Shown here: positions 1 to 5,677 of the stretch, piece by piece
Layout of the letters: the number at the start of each line of letters is the position of its first letter
Numbering within the stretch: position 1 is the stretch's first letter
NCBI GenBank assembly: GCA_004298915.1
Contig: SCTE01000498.1
Coordinates: 1-6,036 of the forward strand
Direction: 5' to 3'
DNA: 6,036 nucleotides
Origin: Chloroflexota bacterium
GTDB lineage: Bacteria > Chloroflexota > Limnocylindria > Limnocylindrales > CSP1-4
Position numbers and translations under genes: made by a program
Notes under the pieces: model-generated
What the model was told of the DNA's origin: nothing
Databases searched by the model: none
The model's input: the letters and a program-made list of their open reading frames with translations, nothing else

Positions 1-266
1 GCGGCCACGAGCCCGTCCGGGGACGGATCGGGCTCCCCGATCGCGGCGAGCAGGAGCGGATAGACCGCGGCCATGGTCTCGGCCGTGTCGCCATAGAACC
101 GATCGGGATAGCCCTCGCCGATCCCGACGATCCCGGGAAACCGATCGTCCTCGAGCTCGACCACGACCGTGGTCACGAACTGGCCGGCGCCGTGCTCGGA
201 GCGCGCGATCCGGAACGGTTCCCGGAGGCGAAGCGAAAGCGTCTCGTGTCGAATGCGGAGGGTCAC
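1..266 (-). CDS. Dipeptide epimerase / N-acetyl-D-glutamate racemase-like enzyme (enolase superfamily), N-terminal part
   Basis: This is the first 88 codons of a gene that runs off the left edge. The translation from GTG at 266 begins MTLRIRHETLSL and continues with EPFRIARSE (residues 16-24), a run of beta-strand residues VVVELED (34-40), and GIGEGYPDRFYGDTAETM (48-65). This is the capping-domain pattern of the muconate-lactonizing/dipeptide epimerase branch of the enolase superfamily, where the stretch around E-x-x-P-x-x-Y-G is typical. Family members epimerise L-Ala-D/L-Glu or similar dipeptides, or, in DgcA, N-acetyl-D-glutamate. The catalytic lysines and metal ligands lie beyond the window, so specificity cannot be read here. 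The GTG start overlaps the stop of the DUF1611 gene by 4 bases (GTGA). No well-spaced Shine-Dalgarno is present (a GAGG sits only 1 nt away), so translation is probably coupled to the upstream gene. The start is supported because the family homology begins almost at residue 1. The partner gene favours a DgcA-like role. Confidence 0.87.
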   Translation of the reverse strand, partial: MTLRIRHETLSLRLREPFRIARSEHGAGQFVTTVVVELEDDRFPGIVGIGEGYPDRFYGDTAETMAAVYPLLLAAIGEPDPSPDGLVA

Positions 267-1372
267 GCCTCGACCCGGGCGTCATTGGCCTGGACCCACG
301 GCAGCGCCTCGACGGCCTCGTGGATCGACGCCCACAGCGCATCGCCGCCGAAACGGACCGGGTCCCCGGCCGGCAGGCCAGTCTCGCGCCCGATGTCCTC
401 GATGACCCGGCGGGCATCCGCGTCGTCCTGGTACAGGGAGGTGTTCAGCGCGAGGGCCACGACCCGCGAGGGCGCGACGAGCCCGGCGACCTTCTCGTGG
501 AGGCGGATGAACTCGGGCAGGCTCGCGATCGGGAACGACACGTCCGGCAGGTGGTCGAAGTCGTGGTTGGCCATCCCGGGCTTGTGGACCATGACCAGGG
601 CGTGGGGCGTCGCCCCGTGGATGAGGCTCAGCGTCACCGACGAGTAGGCCGGGTGATCCAGCGAGCCCTGTCCCTCCACGATCACCCAGTCGCCGCGCGA
701 CTCGGCTTCGCCGACCATCCACTCAACCGTGCCCTGGGCGAAATCGCTGATCACCCGGTCGATGGCCACGCCCCAACCGTCGATCATCATGCCGGTCTGG
801 CCGGTCGGGACGAAGACGACGCTGTCGCCCGCCTTGAGGGCCGACTTGCGCAGATCGAGCGCCACCGACATCTTGCCGATCGCGCAGTCCGTGCCGACGG
901 TCAGGATCACCCGCGAGCCCGGACGGTGCCGCCGCCCGATCGCGGTCTCATGCCGTTCTGGCGGTCGGCGATAGTCGACGATCCGCGCCCCGGATGACGC
1001 TGCCGCCGCGGAGAACTCCGCGTCGTCGCCGAGGAACGTGTGCAGCCCCGAGTGGACATCCATGCCGGCCCCGAGCGCCGCGATGATGATCCCGCGCCAG
1101 TCCTCCGGCAGCCGTCCACCGGTCGGCGCGATCCCGATCAGGAGCGTATCCGGCGGGTTCGGCATGGCGAGCGCCTCTCCCAGCGTCCCGACGGCCGGGA
1201 TGTCGTGGCCGGGAAGCCACTCGTTCACGTTCCGGCCCGCGATCGACGAATCGAGCAGGGCGACGATCTCGTCCGTGCCGTACCGGATCACCCCCATCGC
1301 GGTCTTCGCGTTGTGGGCCTGGAACTGGCCCTCGGTCAGGATCAGGAGGCGGCGCGCATCGCTCGAGGTCAT
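263..1372 (-). CDS. DUF1611 family protein, DgcN-like (probable D-glutamate N-acetyltransferase)
   Basis: This is a complete 369-residue protein of the usual DUF1611 length. The N-terminal domain (about 7-150) has the family signature LTEGQFQAHNAKTAMGVIRY (12-31) followed by DSSIAGR (41-47). The C-terminal P-loop-like domain (about 153-355) has GTDCAIGKMS (160-169), in which GK(M/T) is the nucleotide or cofactor loop, then PTGQTGMMIDGWG (189-201) and EGQGSLDHPAYS (233-244). Characterised members named DgcN acetylate D-glutamate to N-acetyl-D-glutamate, which the epimerase-like DgcA then converts to the L form. The next gene here is exactly such an enolase-superfamily epimerase, overlapping by GTGA, which supports a DgcN-like reading. 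There are no membrane segments or signal peptide, so it should be cytosolic. The ATG at 1372 has no Shine-Dalgarno but has a TACACT box 8 nt upstream, which suggests a leaderless transcript. Many DUF1611 proteins remain untested, so the exact substrate is inferred. Confidence 0.92.
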   Translation of the reverse strand: MTSSDARRLLILTEGQFQAHNAKTAMGVIRYGTDEIVALLDSSIAGRNVNEWLPGHDIPAVGTLGEALAMPNPPDTLLIGIAPTGGRLPEDWRGIIIAALGAGMDVHSGLHTFLGDDAEFSAAAASSGARIVDYRRPPERHETAIGRRHRPGSRVILTVGTDCAIGKMSVALDLRKSALKAGDSVVFVPTGQTGMMIDGWGVAIDRVISDFAQGTVEWMVGEAESRGDWVIVEGQGSLDHPAYSSVTLSLIHGATPHALVMVHKPGMANHDFDHLPDVSFPIASLPEFIRLHEKVAGLVAPSRVVALALNTSLYQDDADARRVIEDIGRETGLPAGDPVRFGGDALWASIHEAVEALPWVQANDARVEA

Positions 1373-1380
1373 GGTTCCGG

Positions 1381-1386
1381 AGTGTA
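1381..1386 (-). promoter_or_regulatory. Probable -10 box of a leaderless promoter for the DUF1611 gene
   Basis: On the minus strand the hexamer TACACT (1386 to 1381) matches TANNNT and 4 of 6 positions of TATAAT. It is followed by 8 bases (CCGGAACC) and then the ATG at 1372. A transcript starting 6-8 nt after a -10 box would begin at or next to the A of ATG. The 8 bases hold no Shine-Dalgarno sequence. No convincing -35 is seen: at 17 nt spacing the hexamer is GACGTG, and the better GTGACG (1401-1406) is only 14 nt away. The box lies in the only gap longer than 30 bases in the window. Leaderless genes with this layout are common in high-GC Gram-positive-type phyla. The site is inferred from position and motif only. 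Confidence 0.5.
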
Positions 1387-1412
1387 CGGGAACGGCAGGC
1401 CGTCACGTCCGC

Positions 1413-1426
1413 GCCGGTGGACCGGC
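1413..1426. repeat. Short perfect inverted repeat in the intergenic gap
   Basis: The sequence reads GCCGGT-CC-ACCGGC on the minus strand: 6-base arms that match perfectly around a 2-base centre. It lies just upstream of where a -35 element for the TACACT box would fall. It could be an operator half-site pair, or a small hairpin with a 5-bp stem and 4-nt loop once the innermost pair opens. No T-run follows on the transcribed strand, so it is not an intrinsic terminator. A 14-base GC-only-rich palindrome is not rare in DNA of this composition, hence the low confidence. Confidence 0.25.
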
Positions 1427-1438
1427 CGCACCGCCGGA

Positions 1439-2434
1439 TCAGGACCCGGCCAACCTCGGTTCGGACGGCTGGCGGTTGGAGCCCGATGCCAGGGCGATGG
1501 CCCCGATCGCCGCGGTGATGAGCAGCGCGAGTCGATTGAGGAATGCCGCGGCCAGCGCGACATCGGCAGGGAGCCCGAGCTGGACGAACAGGATGGCCAG
1601 CGCGCCCTCCTGGATCCCGATGCCGTTCGGAGAGATCGGGACCGCCAGAGCCAACCGGGCGATCGCCAGTGCCGCGAGGACCTCGACGGGGTGGGTCACG
1701 GCGGACGGTTCGACCGCGGTCACGAGGACCAGCCCGAGCAGCACGCTCAGCCCATGGAAGACCAGGCCGAGGCCGAGGCCGTCGCGGAGGGCCGAACGCA
1801 GGCTCGCAGCCGCGACGGCCGTTGCCGCTTCGAGGCCGGATCGCGCGGCCAGGCCGACGAGCAGCTTCTGTACCGGGCCGGCCAGAAGTCCTGCCGAACT
1901 CGAGGTCATGGCCCCGCGCGCGAAGACCGCCGCGATCGCGATGATGACGATCGACAGCGCGATGAGCGCGGCGACGATCATCCCGAGTCCGTCGATGGGC
2001 ACCGCGAGCGCGCCGACGAGGCCGAGCAGCAGCAGGGCACCGATGCTCGTGAGGCGCTGGATGATGACCGGTCGCGCGATCCTGAGCCGCCCGGCCCCCT
2101 GGTCGACGGCAATGACCCGGTAGATGTCCGCGCCGACGTTGGCCGGCGTGACGGTCCCGAGGGCCTGGCCGGCGTAGTACAGTCGGACGGTCGTGCGCCA
2201 ATCCAGGCCGACCCCGGCAAGGTGCCACGTCAGCCGACGCCAGGACATTGCCGCAACCAGGTGGACCCCGACGAGGCCGGCGATGGCGGGGGCTGCGAGG
2301 GCCACGTTGATGGAACCGAACCTGGCAAGCAACGCTTCCGTGTCGAGCGTCGAGACCAACGCAGCGAGCACTCCCAGGCCGACCGCCCATCGGACGGCCG
2401 TGCGGGCTCGAGGCGTCAATGTCACGAGCGCCAT
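1439..2434 (-). CDS. Integral membrane protein of the LPG synthase TM / YbhN / AglD family (flippase-like)
   Basis: This is a 331-residue very hydrophobic protein. Likely membrane segments are at about 15-31, 44-63, 131-147, 150-171, 220-241, 251-268, 280-297 and 302-316. Two conserved family stretches are visible: YYAGQALGTVTPANVGAD (87-103) followed by YR (105-106), and VPISPNGIGIQEGALA (265-280). Members include the membrane half of MprF, archaeal AglD and many proteins in glycan clusters. They are thought to handle or flip lipid-linked substrates, and the amino-acyl transfer domain of full MprF is absent here. The ATG at 2434 is chosen because GGTGA lies 7 nt upstream and family homology starts soon after. 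The frame stays open upstream to 2737, but that part is arginine/serine-rich low-complexity translation overlapping the pyruvyltransferase. It is the fourth gene of the surface-glycan operon, 28 bases behind csaB. The precise substrate cannot be told. Confidence 0.87.
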   Translation of the reverse strand: MALVTLTPRARTAVRWAVGLGVLAALVSTLDTEALLARFGSINVALAAPAIAGLVGVHLVAAMSWRRLTWHLAGVGLDWRTTVRLYYAGQALGTVTPANVGADIYRVIAVDQGAGRLRIARPVIIQRLTSIGALLLLGLVGALAVPIDGLGMIVAALIALSIVIIAIAAVFARGAMTSSSAGLLAGPVQKLLVGLAARSGLEAATAVAAASLRSALRDGLGLGLVFHGLSVLLGLVLVTAVEPSAVTHPVEVLAALAIARLALAVPISPNGIGIQEGALAILFVQLGLPADVALAAAFLNRLALLITAAIGAIALASGSNRQPSEPRLAGS

Positions 2435-2441
2435 CCGGCCG

Positions 2442-2446
2442 TCACC
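2442..2446 (-). promoter_or_regulatory. Ribosome binding site for the LPG-synthase-TM-family gene
   Basis: GGTGA on the minus strand, complementary to the TCACC part of the 16S rRNA tail, ends 7 nt before the ATG at 2434. It lies in the 28-base gap after the csaB stop (2463-2465). It fixes the start at 2434 rather than at codons inside csaB. Confidence 0.5.
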
Positions 2447-2462
2447 ATCACCCGGCCCGCCG

Positions 2463-3467
2463 TCACGCGGCCGCCCGGAGCGTGACGCTGTCGAGCTCGC
2501 GGAGGATCGCCTCGGACGTCGGTTCGACCGGCTCGAGACCGCGATCGGCGAGCCAGTGGAGGCACTTCTCGGCATAGGCCACGCCGACGATCGGGATGCC
2601 CGCCCGATGGGCAAACAGGAGGCTGTGATAGCGCATGCAGACGGCCGCCGACAGCGCTTCGAACACGCCCAGCGACAGGGATGGATCGTCCGGTGGGATA
2701 AGGATCCGGATCCGTTCCCGCTCGGCGGCAATGTCACGTGCCAGGATTTCGTCGTTGTGCGTGGCCACGAACGGATGCCGGCTCATCGGTATCAGGCAGA
2801 AGTCGAGATCCGGCCGCGCGTCGACGGTGGCGATGATCGCCCGGCGGGCGCGGTCGACGAGCGTCGGGTTGACCGCCGTGAGACACAGCCCGACCACGGG
2901 GCGGCGGGATGGATCGAGGTTGACCGAGCGCAGGAGTCGGTCACCCGCTGCCCGCCCGGCCGACGCCACCCGCGCCGACAGGTCCGGCTCGATCGTTGAA
3001 TCGACGCCAAGTTCGGCGAGGATCTGCCGCGAGGCAGCATCCCGAACGATGACCCACCTCGATCGCGACGCGAGCCGTGCGAGCAGCCAGCGCGAGGTGC
3101 GTGAGATGTCGGCATCGACCCCGATGCCGACAAGCGCGACTTCGCGACCGGCGATCGCGGCGAGGATCCCGGCGATCGGCAGCAACCGGCCGAGGGCGCC
3201 CATGTCGCGCCCGAACAGCCCGCCACCGCCGATCACGAGGCTCCGATGACGGACCATGGCGGCGGCGGCGCCGGCGATCGAGACCGAATCGACGCGGTGG
3301 CCCGCGGTCGTCTCCGCAGGGGATCGAGACACGACGGTCGTCGTCTCTCGACCGAGGAGGTCGAGGAGGCCGCTGAGCATGGCCTCGTCGCCCGCGTTGC
3401 GGTAGCCGTATCCGCCGACGACGAGCGTCGGCGCAGGCAGCCGGGGCGTTCCAGCGGCCAAGGTCAT
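2463..3467 (-). CDS. csaB: Polysaccharide pyruvyltransferase, CsaB family
   Basis: This is a 334-residue soluble protein spanning the whole polysaccharide pyruvyltransferase domain (Pfam PF04230 type). Visible signatures are VVGGYGYRNAGDEAML (16-31) for the N-terminal half, the glycine-rich VIGGGGLFGRD (78-88), and the C-terminal CMRYHSLLFAHRAGIPIVGV (277-296) followed by YAEKC (298-302). The R-x-H-x-x-x-x-A and Y-x-x-K elements are the hallmark of the family. CsaB transfers pyruvate from phosphoenolpyruvate as a ketal onto a sugar of a secondary cell-wall polymer, which in S-layer bacteria creates the ligand for SLH domains. Family members elsewhere modify capsules or exopolysaccharides, so S-layer anchoring is not proven here. 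The ATG overlaps the stop of the preceding GT-C-like gene (ATGA). Only a weak GGTG lies 8 nt upstream, so translational coupling is likely. The residues around 100-115 (AGILAAIAGREVALVGIG) are hydrophobic but fit the Rossmann-like core rather than a membrane segment. Confidence 0.92.
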   Translation of the reverse strand: MTLAAGTPRLPAPTLVVGGYGYRNAGDEAMLSGLLDLLGRETTTVVSRSPAETTAGHRVDSVSIAGAAAAMVRHRSLVIGGGGLFGRDMGALGRLLPIAGILAAIAGREVALVGIGVDADISRTSRWLLARLASRSRWVIVRDAASRQILAELGVDSTIEPDLSARVASAGRAAGDRLLRSVNLDPSRRPVVGLCLTAVNPTLVDRARRAIIATVDARPDLDFCLIPMSRHPFVATHNDEILARDIAAERERIRILIPPDDPSLSLGVFEALSAAVCMRYHSLLFAHRAGIPIVGVAYAEKCLHWLADRGLEPVEPTSEAILRELDSVTLRAAA

Positions 3468-5677
3468 CGGGCCGGCACCGCGGCCCCGGTACGAACCATC
3501 ACCACGTACGGGCCCTCGACGTGGGCGACGTGGAACCCGAGCGCCTCGAGCCGGCGACGTCGATCCTCGTAGGACGGATCCCGCCGGAGGATCGCGGCCC
3601 CGACGTCGTAGTCGGCAACGAGCGTGCGCGGGTCGAGCAGGCGGAGCGATGTCGAAGCGCCCCCGGCCGTGAGGTCGGTGACCCGGAGCGAAAGGTCGGG
3701 GCCCTGCGTCCTGATGATCAAACCGCCGCTCGGCGCCCAGGCGATCGACCCGCCCGAAACCGCCAGGCGCAGCCTCGGTGCGCTGCGTCCCAACCGCGCG
3801 AACGTGAGTTCGGCCGTGCCGTTGGCGGCGACGACGTCGGTCAGCGCCACGCCACTCGGCGGCCGCAACTCCACGACCACGGCACTGATCGGCGTGCCGG
3901 TGTCGGCGTGAAGATCGAGGTCGAACCAGGTCGTCCCGCGCTCGATCGACACGGCCTGGGTCAGGCTGACCGGCGATCCGGCTCGCGTCCCCGTCCAGCG
4001 TGTCGTCGTCGCGAGCCGGTCCGGACTCTGGGTCGTATCGAGGCCGTCAGGCTTCAACGCAGGGAGGCTCGCGATCGTGACTCCCGCGCCATCGACGATC
4101 GCCAGCGATGCCGGGACGAGTCGGAGCAGGTCGACGATCTCGCCGCCGTGGTTCGCCCCGATGATCACCGACCGTGGCTGTCCGTCCGTGCTCGACGGCG
4201 CGCCGTCGGTCATCGTCAACACGAACGACTCGTTCGCCATCGCCAGGTTCGCCCGGAGCAGCGCGCTGGCTGCCAGGCCGCGCTCCCACTCGATCGGCCG
4301 GAAGGCGTAGCGGATCTGACTGCTGAACAGGGCGGGGCGCCCGGTCAGGCCCTCGATCCACTTGGCTTCCCGGACCGGTGCCAGGATCGAAACGCCCGGC
4401 ACCAGGCGGGAATCGGCCCACGCCGCGGCGGCGGCGAGGGCTCGGTCATCGGTCAGCTCGTAGCCGTGAGCCTCCGACTGGTAGCGCGCGATGCTGAAGG
4501 GCGCGACGACGACGATCGCGAGCCCGATCGCGACCAGCCCGCGTTCGCCCGTCGCTCGCCCGGGCCATCGCCCATGCAGCGAGGCTCCGGCCGCCCCGAT
4601 GGCGGCCGCCGCGGCGACGAGGAGCGGCGCGAGCAGCAGCGGCCCGAAGCGCGGGTAGTCGGTCGCGGCGCCCGTGACGGCAGAGAACAGGTAGGCGCCC
4701 CACGAGGCCCCGATCCAGACCCCGAGCACGGAGCGCGGATCGGTCGGGGCCGGCAGGCGACGGTCCCGGACGAGGTGCCACGCCCAGCGGGCCATGTACA
4801 CGCCGCCGAGCCCGATGATGACGAGGGTCGGCGGGTAGGCGGCGAGGACCTCGATGACGCGCTCCGGACCTCGCCACGCCAGGCTCGCCGGGTTCGCGAC
4901 ATACCCGATCGACGCCGGCGCGATCACCACGACCCAGTACGCCGCGATGGCCATCGTGGCGGCACCCAGCGGCCACGCGGTGCGCAGCCGGCTCGTGAAT
5001 CCGGCGCCGGTGCGCGGGACCATGCCGTCGCGCGGCAGAACGCTGAGCGCCGCCGCAGCCAGGCACACGGGCAGCGCCAGCGTCGCGGTGGGGACGTGCG
5101 TGAGGCAGGTCGCGAACAGGGCCGCCGAGCCCACCATCCACCAGCGTCGCTCCCGGGCCGGGTTCGCCAGCGCAAGCGTGAACGCGCCGACCGCGACCAA
5201 CAGGAACACGATCGCTGCCGCCTGCAACAGCCCACCGAAGGCAAGCAGCTCGAGGTAGCGGTCAGTGACCAGCAGCCCGAGCACGACCGCGACCAGCCCG
5301 GTGGATGTCCGACCGTCGACCGCGCGACCGACCGCGAAGAGGGCGCTGCCAAGGCCCGCGACGATGAGGAACCCGATCAGATGGAGGGCGAGAATCGGAT
5401 CGCTGACCAGACGGGCGATCATCGCGATCGCGGTCGGGACCAGGGGCGGGACATCCGAAAGCGCCCGATAGGCCGGCGTGGTGGCTCCGCCGAAGGCCCG
5501 CGACACCATCAGCCACTGGCCGTAGTCACCGCTGCCGATGGCGGTCGAGGCAACGAGCGCCGCCATGATCCCGACGATCCCGCCGACCGCAACCAACGGG
5601 ACGCTCGCCGGCAGTTCCGGAAGCGATGTCCCCGCGCCGGCGAGCCGGGATGCCGCGAGACGGCGGGCGATCACCAT
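3464..5677 (-). CDS. GT-C-like polytopic membrane protein with large extracytoplasmic C-terminal domain
   Basis: This is a 737-residue protein with about ten or eleven hydrophobic segments in its first 400 residues: about 27-48, 78-92, 96-117, 125-138, 145-170, 182-212 (one or two), 236-255, 283-300, 318-336, 344-365 and 380-396. The loop after the first segment has SGDYGQWL (49-56), where the acidic residue sits as in GT-C glycosyltransferases that use polyprenyl-phosphate sugars. THVPTATL (193-200) and TDYPRFGP (339-346) are other loop motifs. From about 400 to the end it is soluble. This part contains REAKWIEGLTGRP (436-448) and IRYAFRPIEWERGLA (455-469), then beta-rich sequence (570-690) and a compact ending (700-730). 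It resembles the large membrane proteins annotated as 6-pyruvoyl-tetrahydropterin synthase-related or mannosyltransferase-like in glycan clusters. A role in transferring a sugar outside the membrane is inferred. The ATG overlaps the upstream stop by 7 bases, and GGTGA lies 6 nt upstream. Confidence 0.72.
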   Translation of the reverse strand: MVIARRLAASRLAGAGTSLPELPASVPLVAVGGIVGIMAALVASTAIGSGDYGQWLMVSRAFGGATTPAYRALSDVPPLVPTAIAMIARLVSDPILALHLIGFLIVAGLGSALFAVGRAVDGRTSTGLVAVVLGLLVTDRYLELLAFGGLLQAAAIVFLLVAVGAFTLALANPARERRWWMVGSAALFATCLTHVPTATLALPVCLAAAALSVLPRDGMVPRTGAGFTSRLRTAWPLGAATMAIAAYWVVVIAPASIGYVANPASLAWRGPERVIEVLAAYPPTLVIIGLGGVYMARWAWHLVRDRRLPAPTDPRSVLGVWIGASWGAYLFSAVTGAATDYPRFGPLLLAPLLVAAAAAIGAAGASLHGRWPGRATGERGLVAIGLAIVVVAPFSIARYQSEAHGYELTDDRALAAAAAWADSRLVPGVSILAPVREAKWIEGLTGRPALFSSQIRYAFRPIEWERGLAASALLRANLAMANESFVLTMTDGAPSSTDGQPRSVIIGANHGGEIVDLLRLVPASLAIVDGAGVTIASLPALKPDGLDTTQSPDRLATTTRWTGTRAGSPVSLTQAVSIERGTTWFDLDLHADTGTPISAVVVELRPPSGVALTDVVAANGTAELTFARLGRSAPRLRLAVSGGSIAWAPSGGLIIRTQGPDLSLRVTDLTAGGASTSLRLLDPRTLVADYDVGAAILRRDPSYEDRRRRLEALGFHVAHVEGPYVVMVRTGAAVPAR

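Noticed and set aside
1413..1438. An intrinsic terminator after the LPG-synthase-TM-family gene.
   Set aside because: The inverted repeat is short and is followed on the transcribed strand by GCGGACGTG, not a T-run.
948..2390. A 480-codon open frame on the minus strand in another frame of the same region.
   Set aside because: It is an arginine/proline/glycine-rich shadow. The LPG-synthase-TM and DUF1611 frames it overlaps carry clear family motifs.
1040..2485. A 481-codon open frame on the plus strand, antisense to the DUF1611, LPG-synthase-TM and csaB genes.
   Set aside because: Its translation is dominated by R, D, G, Q and P with no domain pattern, and it crosses three well-supported genes and the gap. 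Long antisense frames are expected in GC-rich DNA where stop codons are rare.
2701..2714. Tandem GGATCC sites (aggatccggatcc) that might be a repeat or binding site.
   Set aside because: They lie within csaB and encode its RIRILI stretch (residues 252-257), so codon repetition explains them.
2435..2737. A possible N-terminal extension of the LPG-synthase-TM-family gene into csaB (start at 2737).
   Set aside because: The extra 101 residues are Arg/Ser-rich low-complexity sequence inside the csaB coding region, and a GGTGA element precedes the ATG at 2434.
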